In this document: positions 1 through 8,231 of the stretch, one piece after another | Layout of the letters: the number at the start of each line of letters is the position of its first letter | Numbering within the stretch: position 1 is the stretch's first letter | Assembly: GCF_900110835.1 (NCBI RefSeq) | Contig: NZ_FOJG01000001.1 | Location: 62,001-126,000, forward strand | Length of the DNA stretch: 64,000 bases | Source of the DNA: Chitinophaga arvensicola | GTDB lineage: Bacteria > Bacteroidota > Bacteroidia > Chitinophagales > Chitinophagaceae | Direction of reading: 5' to 3' | The notes under the pieces: model-generated | Told to the model about the DNA's origin: nothing | What the model saw: the letters and a program-made list of their open reading frames with translations, nothing else | The model's database searches: none | Translations under genes and position numbers: made by a program

Positions 1-96
1 TCCGGATACATTAGCGGTGGCCAGGCTGCTCAATGGCCCGCTCAGAATGGCGGCGCCGGCAAGACTGGTAAGCTTGAGAAATTCTCTCTTATCCAT
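1..96 (-). CDS. N-terminus of an exported protein (partial)
   Basis: The reading frame starts at the ATG at 96-94 and stays open to the window edge, giving 32 residues. It begins MDKREFLKLTSLAGAAIL: a charged start with Lys-Arg, then a hydrophobic stretch with small residues. This resembles the Tat-like leaders found on many Bacteroidota periplasmic oxidoreductases, but it has KR rather than RR, so the export route is uncertain. The mature protein lies outside the window and cannot be identified. Confidence 0.6.
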   Translation of the reverse strand, partial: MDKREFLKLTSLAGAAILSGPLSSLATANVSG

Positions 97-546
97 ATTT
101 ATTAAATTTAATATATATTATTGTATAATAAAGATCGAGTCAGGCGGCGAAAGCCACAAATATTAAACCAAATCTCACTGGTGGGAAGAGATGAAAAGTA
201 ATATTAAAACTAAGGTAAAAGTATAAAAACAGGAATTTAATATCAAAATAAAGGGAAACTTTTACTTTGTTTTCATATTAAATTACTATTTTACCTTACA
301 TTCATATCTTGATTACGTGGTTTCATTGTAGTTAATTGTATGATTGCCAGACATATTTATCCCGGGCCCGGCAGGTAGACGAAAATAAGCCTGTTCATTA
401 ACCCGCCAATACGCCAACATAATAACCGGTTACATTTAATTATTTTATAGCAAATACTTAAGAGCAACTGGAATTGCTTTACACAACGATAATACAGCGT
501 AAACCAGTGCAAGCAATCCCGGCCCAACCTCGATAAAGCAGGAAAC
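97..546. other. AT-rich intergenic region between divergent genes
   Basis: 450 bases separate the leader-bearing gene (minus) from the adenylyltransferase gene (plus). The stretch is strongly AT-rich, with a short GC-rich patch (cccgggcccgg) near 361-371. I found no convincing coding frame, tRNA or terminator, and no clear TAnnTTTG box, although the promoters of both flanking genes should lie here. Confidence 0.5.
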
Positions 547-1644
547 ATGATACAAGATTACCTCAGGAAACAACAGGATGAAAGTAACGACTATAAGCCT
601 GTTTTTTATGATTTGAAGAATGCACACGACCTTCAGACCTTTGAAACCCTTCTGGAAACCCATCCGCATATCCGTATCAACGATAACATAGATTCCCAGT
701 TGAGGGAGCTGATGAAAATCAGGAATCCTACCAAACGATTGACTGTGGCCGAATACGATGAAAAAGTGCAGGCGTATCTTGGGGATGTTTCCATGGAAAA
801 ATTTGGTGTTTGGGTATACTATCCCTGGAACGACCGGCTGGTACACCTGGTAGATGAGGCAGATTTTATAGAGTTGCGCACCAGTCGTAACCAGCATAAA
901 ATCACTGCAGCGGAAATTGCAGTATTATCCAAAAAGAAAATTGGTATTGTTGGCTTATCCGTTGGGCAATCGATCGCATTAACCCTGGTGATGGAGCGTA
1001 TCTGCGGGGAGCTCCGGCTGGCCGACTTCGACAAACTGGAGCTGACCAACATGAACCGGATCCGTTGTGGCGTTCATAATATACAGGTACCCAAAGTGGT
1101 GATAGCTGCCAGGGAAATAGCGGAACTGGATCCTTTTATCAAGGTAAAGATCTACGGTGATGGTATGACGGAGGCAAATATGGATAGCTTCTTCACGGAA
1201 GACGGCGTACTCGATATTTTTGTGGAAGAATGCGATGGTGTAGATATAAAAATATTAAGCAGAATAAAGGCAAAAGCATTGAAAATCCCTGTAGTCATGG
1301 AAATGAACGACAGGGGAATGATTGATATTGAGCGTTTTGATCTGGAACCGGACAGGCCGCTTATGCACGGTTTGATCCCGGAAGTGAATACTGACACATT
1401 AAAGGGCCTGACAGATGCGGAAAAACTACCTATCTTCAGCCCGATGCTGGCATTGGAAAATGCCTCTGCCCGGATGAAATATTCGCTGGGAGAAATTGGC
1501 AAAACCATTACCACATGGCCGCAGCTGGCCTCTTCAGTGGTACTGGGAGGAGCACTGGTAGCCGATACATGTCGTCGTATAGCCCTGGATCAGTTAAAAA
1601 GTTCAGGCAGGTATTACATAGATTTTGAGCAGTTGATTGTTTAA
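547..1644 (+). CDS. E1-like (ThiF/HesA-fold) adenylyltransferase, Rv1355c-like
   Basis: A 365-residue protein with an E1-type nucleotide-binding domain. The glycine-rich loop is at residues 133-142 (GIVGLSVGQS) and is followed by ADFDKLELTNMNR (159-171), which matches the Asp-x-Asp ... Asn-x-x-Arg signature that binds ATP-Mg in ThiF, MoeB and UBA1 proteins. The first 120 residues are a separate N-terminal region I do not recognise. No CxxC zinc pairs are visible, and the crossover region (VVMEMNDRG) has no catalytic cysteine. It may therefore activate a carboxylate as an adenylate without forming a thioester, as TcdA- and MccB-type members do; that is inference. It is the first gene of a cluster, 38 bases ahead of a GNAT-like gene and upstream of a two-component system. 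Substrate unknown. Confidence 0.8.
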   Translation: MIQDYLRKQQDESNDYKPVFYDLKNAHDLQTFETLLETHPHIRINDNIDSQLRELMKIRNPTKRLTVAEYDEKVQAYLGDVSMEKFGVWVYYPWNDRLVHLVDEADFIELRTSRNQHKITAAEIAVLSKKKIGIVGLSVGQSIALTLVMERICGELRLADFDKLELTNMNRIRCGVHNIQVPKVVIAAREIAELDPFIKVKIYGDGMTEANMDSFFTEDGVLDIFVEECDGVDIKILSRIKAKALKIPVVMEMNDRGMIDIERFDLEPDRPLMHGLIPEVNTDTLKGLTDAEKLPIFSPMLALENASARMKYSLGEIGKTITTWPQLASSVVLGGALVADTCRRIALDQLKSSGRYYIDFEQLIV

Positions 1645-1682
1645 CATACTTATGCCTTGTATAAGCGCTATTCCGCAATGTC

Positions 1683-2381
1683 ATGATTAATGTAAGGGTA
1701 TTTAGGGCTCCGGATGATCCTGAGGCTTGCATGAGATTTTACACCGGTCACCTCAAGTTGCTGGAAATTTATTTTGGTATTGCCCAGGTAACATCCGGCA
1801 GCGCTGACTGGATGCAACACGAAAACACGATAGTGATCATTGTTGAGGACGAAACCCGTACCAAAACATATGGTGGAGCACGCGTACAGATTGCTGACGG
1901 CGTGTTACCACTGCCCATTGAAACGGCGATAGGCAAATACGATCCAAAAATATACTCATACGTTAAAAAAGGAAGTGCAGAGATCTGTGGAATGTGGAAT
2001 TCAAAAGAAGTAGCGGGAATGGGCATTGGTAGCCAGGTACTGGCCAGAGTGGGCGTTGTACTCGGCGCCCAGTTACCGATAGATACCTACCATGTATTGT
2101 GCGCACCTATTACTACACGTGTTGGCAAACGTGTGGGTTTTGTCATTGATGAATCCCTGGGAAATAATGGTACCTTCTTTTATCCGAAAGACGACTTCCT
2201 GGCTACGGCCATGGTGATCAATGATCCCTTCAGTCTTCCACACGCAGATCCAAAAGAAAAACTACTCATTTCAGACCTCAGGGAAAATCCTATGCAGTCT
2301 AAAATCGAAGTAGGGCCAAAGGGTTCCTATGAGGTCAATTATAGCCTCCGGATCCCTACTCATGCGCATTCTACCCCGTAA
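1683..2381 (+). CDS. GNAT-like N-acyltransferase, possible signal synthase
   Basis: A 232-residue soluble protein. The middle looks like a GNAT core: a strand (SAEICGMWN), then an acyl-CoA-loop-like segment and helix (MGIGSQVLARVGVVLGAQL), then a strand ending in CAPITTRVGKRVGF. The N-terminal RVFRAPDDPEACMRFY and the later FYPKDDF are reminiscent of LuxI/FeeM-type N-acyl synthases, but I cannot establish membership by eye. It lies 38 bases after the E1-like gene and about 67 bases before a sensor kinase, so the pair may make a small molecule that the kinase senses. That is inference from context. It could equally be a protein or metabolite acetyltransferase unrelated to signalling. Confidence 0.65.
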   Translation: MINVRVFRAPDDPEACMRFYTGHLKLLEIYFGIAQVTSGSADWMQHENTIVIIVEDETRTKTYGGARVQIADGVLPLPIETAIGKYDPKIYSYVKKGSAEICGMWNSKEVAGMGIGSQVLARVGVVLGAQLPIDTYHVLCAPITTRVGKRVGFVIDESLGNNGTFFYPKDDFLATAMVINDPFSLPHADPKEKLLISDLRENPMQSKIEVGPKGSYEVNYSLRIPTHAHSTP

Positions 2382-2448
2382 ACAACAAACCGGGCCGGAA
2401 TTATAAAAAAACATATAAATTCAAGCCTCATAACTAATCTATTTCGTG

Positions 2449-4599
2449 ATGTTGTCCAAGATTGTTGGTTTATGGTCAATCTTTACCTTACTATTCCTGT
2501 TTCATGTAACAGCACAACCTGTTGTTTATAAAAACAGCCGGTCGCTTTTACAGATAGGTAATCACCTGGAACTCTATACAGACAAGGCCGATACGCTGAC
2601 CATAGCGGCTGCACCACAGCAAGCCTTTAAGCCTTCCGGACAGGATGTGCCCAATCTCCAGATCACACCTTATACACAATGGGCCAGGTTTTCTATCCGG
2701 AACGAATCTAAAGCAACCAAACTGCTGCTGGAAGTAGAATATCCTATCATCGACGATATTACCCTCTACGAGTTATTGCCGGATGGCACTGTCAAACAAA
2801 CACGGCTCGGAGAGTTTACCGCCTATAAAAACCGGGGCTATGATCATCAGAATTACCAGTTTCCTATCCAGATAGCTCCGGAAGAAACAAGGCAGTTCTA
2901 TCTCAAAGTAAAAGCCGGAGAACAGCTACAGCTGCCGGTATACCTCGGTACACCCGAAACTATTTTTGAGAAGAATAACAAACGGGAACTCATTTTTGGT
3001 ATATACGTGGGCGTTATTCTCGCCATGGCGTTTTATAACCTGTTTATTTATATCTCAACCCGCGACAACAGCTACCTGATTTACGTAAGCTATATCATTT
3101 GTGTGGGCCTCACACAGGTAACACTGCAAGGTTATTCCTTCCGGTTCCTGTATCCGAACAGTCCCTGGCTGGCCATGCATGCCACCGTACTTGTGCCGGT
3201 GTTCAATGGTCTCACGGCAGTCGTCTTTATACAGCAATTCCTGTCTACCAAGATCAATTACCCGCTGGGACATAAGTTGCTGAATGTAGTACTGGGGCTT
3301 TACCTGCTTTGCTTTATCCCGACATTCCTGAATGAGTATAACTATGCCCAGATACTCGTACAACTGGATGCTTTCCTGGCGGCGGTAATGGCATTTATAG
3401 TGGCTTACCGTATCAGTCTGAAAGGCGTGAATGCGGCGCGATTCTTCCTCCTGGCATGGTCTATTTTCCTGATCAGCATCTTTGTATTTGTGTTACGCAA
3501 TTTCAATATGCTGCCATATAACAACTTCACCTACTACGCGCTGCAGATCGGCTCTGCGGTGGAAGTACTGCTTCTCTCCTTTGCACTGGCGCATAAGATC
3601 AATGTGTTCAAAGCTGAGAAAGAAGCCTCGCAGCAAATGGCACTGGCCATCTCCCAGGAAAATGAAAGACTGGTAAGAGAACAAAACATCATACTGGAAA
3701 GTAAAGTAAAAGACAGAACAGAAGACCTGCAGGCCACTAACCTGGAACTGAACAATGCGTTGAATAACCTGAAAGATACACAGACAAGGCTGGTGGAAAA
3801 AGAGAAAATGGCATCGCTCGGTCAGCTGACCGCCGGTATTGCCCATGAAATCAACAATCCGATCAACTTCGTCACATCCAATATCAAACCATTAAAACTG
3901 GATATTGCGGATCTGAAAGAATTGCTGAACCGGTATGATGATTTGCGCGGCAGTACAGATGTGCCTAAAGCACTGGCCGACATCGAACTGTTTAAACGGG
4001 AAATTGATATAGATTATATTCACGAAGAAATTTCCTCACTTATTAAGGGAATAGAAGACGGCGCTGCACGCACAGCCGAAATCGTAAAAGGGTTACGCAC
4101 ATTCAGCCGTCTGGATGAGAGTGAAGTAAAATCCATCGATATCCACGAAGGACTGGATTCCACGCTGGTACTGCTCCGTAATGGTATTCCTCCTTATGTG
4201 AACATCATTAAGGAGTATGCGAGTTTGCCGAAGATCGAATGCTATGCCGGTAAAATAAACCAGGTATTCATGAACATCTTCTCCAATGCACTGAATGCTA
4301 TTAAAACTAAAAAAGAGCATGGCAATGAATTCATCTCTATTCAAACTAAACAGGAAGGCAGTTTCATTGTTATAACTATCAAGGATACAGGTATCGGCAT
4401 GTCGGAAGCAGTACGGGAAAAGATCTTTGATCCGTTCTTCACCACCAAGGATGTAGGAGAAGGAACCGGGCTGGGATTGTCTATCGTATTCAGTATTATT
4501 GAAAAGCACAAGGGTAAAATCATCGTCAACTCTGCGCCGGGAGAAGGAGCAGAATTTATTATATATTTACCTCTCGATATAACAACTCACTTATCGTAA
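2449..4599 (+). CDS. 7TMR-DISM sensor histidine kinase
   Basis: A 716-residue membrane sensor. It has a signal peptide (residues 1 to about 22), then an extracytoplasmic beta-sandwich of the 7TMR-DISMED2 type (about 30-165), which in this family binds carbohydrates or other small ligands. Next come about seven membrane helices (about 183-385), a coiled coil (about 385-450), a HisKA domain with phospho-acceptor His466 in AHEINNP, and an HATPase domain ending in GEGTGLGLSIV. The frame could begin three bases earlier at a GTG; I chose the ATG at 2449. It follows the adenylyltransferase and acyltransferase genes and is 19 bases ahead of a REC-kinase, so all are probably co-transcribed. The ligand is unknown; the product of the upstream pair is one possibility. 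Confidence 0.88.
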   Translation: MLSKIVGLWSIFTLLFLFHVTAQPVVYKNSRSLLQIGNHLELYTDKADTLTIAAAPQQAFKPSGQDVPNLQITPYTQWARFSIRNESKATKLLLEVEYPIIDDITLYELLPDGTVKQTRLGEFTAYKNRGYDHQNYQFPIQIAPEETRQFYLKVKAGEQLQLPVYLGTPETIFEKNNKRELIFGIYVGVILAMAFYNLFIYISTRDNSYLIYVSYIICVGLTQVTLQGYSFRFLYPNSPWLAMHATVLVPVFNGLTAVVFIQQFLSTKINYPLGHKLLNVVLGLYLLCFIPTFLNEYNYAQILVQLDAFLAAVMAFIVAYRISLKGVNAARFFLLAWSIFLISIFVFVLRNFNMLPYNNFTYYALQIGSAVEVLLLSFALAHKINVFKAEKEASQQMALAISQENERLVREQNIILESKVKDRTEDLQATNLELNNALNNLKDTQTRLVEKEKMASLGQLTAGIAHEINNPINFVTSNIKPLKLDIADLKELLNRYDDLRGSTDVPKALADIELFKREIDIDYIHEEISSLIKGIEDGAARTAEIVKGLRTFSRLDESEVKSIDIHEGLDSTLVLLRNGIPPYVNIIKEYASLPKIECYAGKINQVFMNIFSNALNAIKTKKEHGNEFISIQTKQEGSFIVITIKDTGIGMSEAVREKIFDPFFTTKDVGEGTGLGLSIVFSIIEKHKGKIIVNSAPGEGAEFIIYLPLDITTHLS

Positions 4600-4618
4600 T
4601 TACCATTAAGGTCTTTTA

Positions 4619-5716
4619 ATGAAAGAGAACCGCATAAGAATACTGTACATAGATGATGAAATTCATAACCTGAACGCTTTTAAAGCGAGCTTCCGCAGGA
4701 GTTATGAAATTTACACGGCAACATCTGCGCAGGAAGGTAAACTGCTGCTGAAGGAGATCTCCGTGCAGATTATCATCGCTGATCAGAAAATGCCTGTATC
4801 AACCGGTGTGGAATTCTTCAACGAAATCAAGGATACCCTGCCTGATCCCATGCGCATTCTGCTGACCGGCTACACCGATGTGGAAGATATTATAGATGCC
4901 ATCAACAAGGGACACATCTATTCCTATATCAAGAAGCCCTGGGATGAACACGAGTTGCATAAGACGATCAACAACGCTTACGAAATATACCGTACCCGGA
5001 AACAACTCCGGGAAAAGATAGAGGAACTGGAGAAAACAAATGATGAACTCAACCGGTTTATCTACTCCACGTCCCATGATCTCCGTTCGCCACTGATGTC
5101 TGTACTGGGTATTATCAATTTGTCGCGGCTCGATAATTCTGTGACTGACCCCAACGGCTATGTGAATATGGTGGAAACCTGCGTGTTAAAGCTGGATGAC
5201 TTTATTCAGAAGATCATCGAATATTACCGCAACTCCCGACTGGAAGTAGAATATGAAAAGATTGATTTCAATACGCTGTTGAATGATTGTATCACTGCTT
5301 TCAAGCCACAGAATACGCAGATCCGTTTTCAGACCCAGGTAGAACAGGCGGTAGACTTCCGGGGAGACACCTTCCGGATCAGTGTCATTTTAAACAATCT
5401 TATTTCAAATGCTGTTAAATACCAGAAGCCGGAGGAAACAAACCCGATGGTCAACCTGGCGGTGAAAGTGGAGCCTCACAAAGCCACCATCTGTATACGT
5501 GATAACGGGATTGGAATTTTAAGTGAACATCTGAACAATATTTTCAAGATGTTCTTCCGATCCAAAAATAATAATAAACCGGGCAGTGGTATTGGCTTAT
5601 ATATTGTTAAGGAAGCACTTAGTAAAATAGGTGGCACCATTAACGTAGAGTCTAAATATGGCGAAGGCACACAATTTGAAATTACCATCCCTAACAGAAA
5701 TGAATTCGATACCTGA
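4619..5716 (+). CDS. REC-histidine kinase hybrid
   Basis: A 365-residue cytoplasmic protein with an N-terminal receiver domain (about 1-125; acceptor Asp55 in IIADQKMP, Thr in LLTGYTD, Lys in KKPWDEHE). A short coiled coil follows, then a histidine kinase core with His153 in SHDLRSPL and an ATPase domain ending in GSGIGLYIV. Proteins with REC before the kinase relay phosphate from an upstream kinase and can themselves pass it on. Here the likely input is the 7TMR-DISM kinase 19 bases upstream, and a likely output is the single-domain regulator whose start overlaps its 3' end. There is no DNA-binding domain. Confidence 0.88.
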   Translation: MKENRIRILYIDDEIHNLNAFKASFRRSYEIYTATSAQEGKLLLKEISVQIIIADQKMPVSTGVEFFNEIKDTLPDPMRILLTGYTDVEDIIDAINKGHIYSYIKKPWDEHELHKTINNAYEIYRTRKQLREKIEELEKTNDELNRFIYSTSHDLRSPLMSVLGIINLSRLDNSVTDPNGYVNMVETCVLKLDDFIQKIIEYYRNSRLEVEYEKIDFNTLLNDCITAFKPQNTQIRFQTQVEQAVDFRGDTFRISVILNNLISNAVKYQKPEETNPMVNLAVKVEPHKATICIRDNGIGILSEHLNNIFKMFFRSKNNNKPGSGIGLYIVKEALSKIGGTINVESKYGEGTQFEITIPNRNEFDT

Positions 5717-6119
5717 CCTGCGTGTCATATTGATTGATGACAATGAGATTGATTTGTTGCTGCATGAAAAGTTGATCGGATTTCAACAAATCAGCAGAAC
5801 CGTCATATCGTTTGTAAATGCCAACAAGGCACTGGAATTCCTGTCTTCCAATATCACCTTACCCAAAATTCCGCCTACCATGATCCTCCTGGATATACAG
5901 ATGCCGGAGATGGATGGCTTTGAATTCCTGCAGGCGTTTGACTCCTACCCTCATAAAATAAAGTCCCAGTGTCATATTGTAATGGTATCTTCCTCTCTTG
6001 ATTATGGAGATATTACCCGTACAAATGCCAATCCCATGGTAATTAAATTGCTCCGTAAACCCTTACTCCTAAAGGATCTGAAGGAAACCGTAGAAGGAAT
6101 TTTCAAAGATTTTCTATAA
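5700..6119 (+). CDS. single-domain response regulator
   Basis: A 139-residue CheY-like receiver with acidic pair DD near residue 13, acceptor Asp65 in LLDIQMPEMDG, Ser in VMVSSS and Lys in LLRKPL. I placed the start at the ATG at 5700, because residues encoded upstream of it are just the out-of-frame end of the preceding kinase. The resulting 17-base overlap suggests translational coupling. There is no output domain, so it probably acts by protein contact or as a phosphate shuttle for the two kinases upstream. The final gene of the cluster; no terminator separates it from the tRNA-Ala promoter. Confidence 0.85.
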   Translation: MNSIPDLRVILIDDNEIDLLLHEKLIGFQQISRTVISFVNANKALEFLSSNITLPKIPPTMILLDIQMPEMDGFEFLQAFDSYPHKIKSQCHIVMVSSSLDYGDITRTNANPMVIKLLRKPLLLKDLKETVEGIFKDFL

Positions 6120-6123
6120 AATG

Positions 6124-6153
6124 TTGGTGTTTACAGGAAAAAATATATTTTTG
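6124..6153 (+). promoter_or_regulatory. Bacteroidota-type promoter of tRNA-Ala
   Basis: A -33-like ttg at 6124-6126 and a -7 element tatttttg (TAnnTTTG) at 6146-6153, spaced 19 bases. The tRNA begins 33 bases after the -7 box, so a short 5' leader is expected. Confidence 0.65.
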
Positions 6154-6185
6154 CACTCCCGAAAGGGGAATAACAAAACACATAA

Positions 6186-6261
6186 GGGGGATTAGCTCAT
6201 CTGGTAGAGCGCAAGCATGGCATGTTTGAGGTGAGCGGTTCGAGCCCGCTATCCTCCACCA
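6186..6261 (+). tRNA. tRNA-Ala (anticodon GGC)
   Basis: A 76-base cloverleaf. The acceptor arm gggggat pairs with atcctcc, the D arm is gctc/gagc, the anticodon stem caagc/gtttg encloses loop atGGCat, and the T arm agcgg/ccgct has loop ttcgagc. CCA is encoded at 6259-6261. It reads GCC/GCU alanine codons. It follows the response regulator but has its own promoter. Confidence 0.95.
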
Positions 6262-6263
6262 AC

Positions 6264-6302
6264 AAAAAAGGCTGTAAATCATAAGATTTACAGCCTTTTT
6301 TA
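6264..6302. terminator. bidirectional intrinsic terminator
   Basis: An 11-bp perfect stem ggctgtaaatc/gatttacagcc (6270-6280 with 6285-6295) with loop ataa. It is flanked by an A-run on the left and a T-run on the right, so it can stop both the tRNA-Ala transcript and the convergent kinase operon on the minus strand. Confidence 0.9.
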
Positions 6303-6305
6303 TTT

Positions 6306-7562
6306 TCAGTTACTTTTTGCCTGCGTCAGGGGAAGTATAATAATAAACGAAGACCCCTCTCCTTCTTTACTCCGGGCAGTAATAATACCACCATGTTTAT
6401 CGATCACCTTTTTGGCGATAGCCAGGCCGATACCTGTTCCCTCATATAATTCGGAAGTGTGGAGGCGCTGGAAAATGGTGAATATTTTAGAGAGATATTT
6501 TTCGTTAAACCCGATGCCATTGTCGCGGATAGTTACCCGGCAATATTGCCCGCCGGTAAAAGCCGCGCTGTCGGGGTTTAGGTCTGTTACCGTTTCTGCA
6601 GTTATATGCAATTCAGGTGATACATCTTTCCTGGAAAACTTCAGGGCGTTGCTGATGATATTTTGAAAAACCTGGCGGATCTGCCCCGGAACCGCTTCAA
6701 TGTGAGGCATTTTTTCCACACTTATCATCGCATCGCGTTCTGAAATCATCAGTTCAAGATCGATCAGGATATCCTGGATAATTTTATTGAAGTCCGTTAT
6801 TTCGTATATGCTTGCCACCGACAGCCGGGAGTAGTTCAACAGGTCGTTGATGAGCCTTGCCATGCGTTCTGACGACCCTACAATACGCTCCATATAAGAC
6901 AGCGCGTTAGGGTCCATGTGCAGAAACTTATCTCTTAAAATAGCTCCGAAAAGCTGAATTTTCCGCAAGGGTTCCTTCAGGTCATGAGATGCCACCGAGG
7001 CAAACTGCTGCAGGTCATGGTTACTGGCTTCCAGCGACTTATTGATTTCCCTCAGTTCTTCCGTTCTCTCCCGCACTTTCTGCTCCAGCATTTCATTCAC
7101 CTGCTGCTGATGGGCTATCAGAGCTTCCTGCGCCAGCTTTCGTACTTCTACTTCTTCCTTGAGCGACTGGTGCATCTGCTTCAGTTCCAGCGACTGCTGG
7201 TAAAGACGGGAAAAGGTCTTCACCTTCATCAGCAGGATATCAGGATCTACAGGCTTGGTGATATAATCAATCCCACCCGAATCGTATCCTTTTACAATAA
7301 ATCTTTTGTCTTTATTAACGGCCGACAGAAAGATAATAGGTATGTCTTTCGCTTTACTGTAGCCGGAAAGCGCTTCCGCCACCTCGAAACCATCCATGCT
7401 GGGCATCTGTACATCCAGTATAATAAGGGTGTAGCTATGCTTCAGTATTTTTTTGAGCGCTTCTTCCCCGGAGAGGGCCGTATCTACTTCGAACTGGTAC
7501 AGTTCCAGGGTTTTCCTGATAGATAGTATGTTCTCCGGTTTATCATCTACAATTAAGATCAT
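6306..7562 (-). CDS. REC-histidine kinase hybrid
   Basis: A 418-residue soluble protein. The receiver domain (1 to about 120) has acceptor Asp50 in IILDVQMPSMDG and Lys103 in ITKPVD. A long coiled coil (about 121-185) follows, then HisKA with His193 in ASHDLKEPLRK, and an HATPase domain ending in GTGIGLAIAKKV. This coiled-coil and HisKA variant resembles phytochrome-type kinases that lack their sensor. It is the last gene of the minus-strand operon that starts with the NIT-domain hybrid kinase and includes CheR and CheB, 79 bases after CheB. It probably receives phosphate from the operon's large kinase; its own target is not visible here. Confidence 0.87.
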   Translation of the reverse strand: MILIVDDKPENILSIRKTLELYQFEVDTALSGEEALKKILKHSYTLIILDVQMPSMDGFEVAEALSGYSKAKDIPIIFLSAVNKDKRFIVKGYDSGGIDYITKPVDPDILLMKVKTFSRLYQQSLELKQMHQSLKEEVEVRKLAQEALIAHQQQVNEMLEQKVRERTEELREINKSLEASNHDLQQFASVASHDLKEPLRKIQLFGAILRDKFLHMDPNALSYMERIVGSSERMARLINDLLNYSRLSVASIYEITDFNKIIQDILIDLELMISERDAMISVEKMPHIEAVPGQIRQVFQNIISNALKFSRKDVSPELHITAETVTDLNPDSAAFTGGQYCRVTIRDNGIGFNEKYLSKIFTIFQRLHTSELYEGTGIGLAIAKKVIDKHGGIITARSKEGEGSSFIIILPLTQAKSN

Positions 7563-7641
7563 AACATCATGCTTGTGAAAACAGGCAGGTACAGGGTTTT
7601 ATATGCCTGGTTCCTTTCTTTAAAGAATAATGGATCAATAA

Positions 7642-8229
7642 TCATACCCCGGCCATTCCGTTAATAAAAGCGGCCATCTCCTGTGGCTGAAGTATGATGT
7701 CTATCGGTGCAAGTTGAATGGCCTGCCTGGGCATGTAGTCCACATCTGCGGTGGCAGGATCCTGCACTGCCGTAGTACCACCCGCCTCGTGTACATCCAT
7801 CAGTCCTTCGCTGCCATCTGTATTGGCGCCGGAAAGCAGTAAGGCGGTCATATTGCTGCCATACGCCATGGCGGCCGATGTAAAGGTGACATCTATACTC
7901 GGGCGGCTGAAATTTACTTTCTCTGAATCGTCCAGTGCGAAGGTATGATCGGCTTCAATCAGCAGATGGTAATCTGCCGGTGCAATGTAAACGGTTCCCG
8001 GCAGCAATGGCTCTTTCTCTGCAGCCTCTTTTACCGGCAACACGGATCTGGCAGATAATAATTCCGTGAGCACAGATTCATAGTGGCTTTGCCGGTGCAA
8101 AACAATCAGGATGGCTGCCTGGATCGAAGCAGTAAGTCCTGGCAACAAGGTAAGTATAGGCTGCAGGCCACCGGCTGAACCGCCAATTACTATCAAATAA
8201 GGCGCTGTTGTCATAAGGGCTTGTTTCAT
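7642..8229 (-). CDS. CheB-type protein-glutamate methylesterase, catalytic domain only
   Basis: A 195-residue protein consisting only of the CheB catalytic domain. The expected triad is visible: Ser18 in GGSAGG, His45 in VLHRQSH, and Asp in SGANTDGSEG (around residue 138). In chemotaxis, CheB removes methyl groups from glutamates of receptors. Here the usual N-terminal REC domain is missing, so control by phosphorylation would need a separate partner such as the lone REC two genes upstream. It starts just after the CheR stop, within the same operon. No chemoreceptor or CheA is present in the window, so the methylated target is unknown. Confidence 0.88.
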   Translation of the reverse strand: MKQALMTTAPYLIVIGGSAGGLQPILTLLPGLTASIQAAILIVLHRQSHYESVLTELLSARSVLPVKEAAEKEPLLPGTVYIAPADYHLLIEADHTFALDDSEKVNFSRPSIDVTFTSAAMAYGSNMTALLLSGANTDGSEGLMDVHEAGGTTAVQDPATADVDYMPRQAIQLAPIDIILQPQEMAAFINGMAGV

Positions 8230-8231
8230 TA

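Noticed and set aside
2446..2448. GTG as the start of the 7TMR-DISM kinase
   Set aside because: An ATG follows at once and gives a normal signal peptide, so I use 2449.
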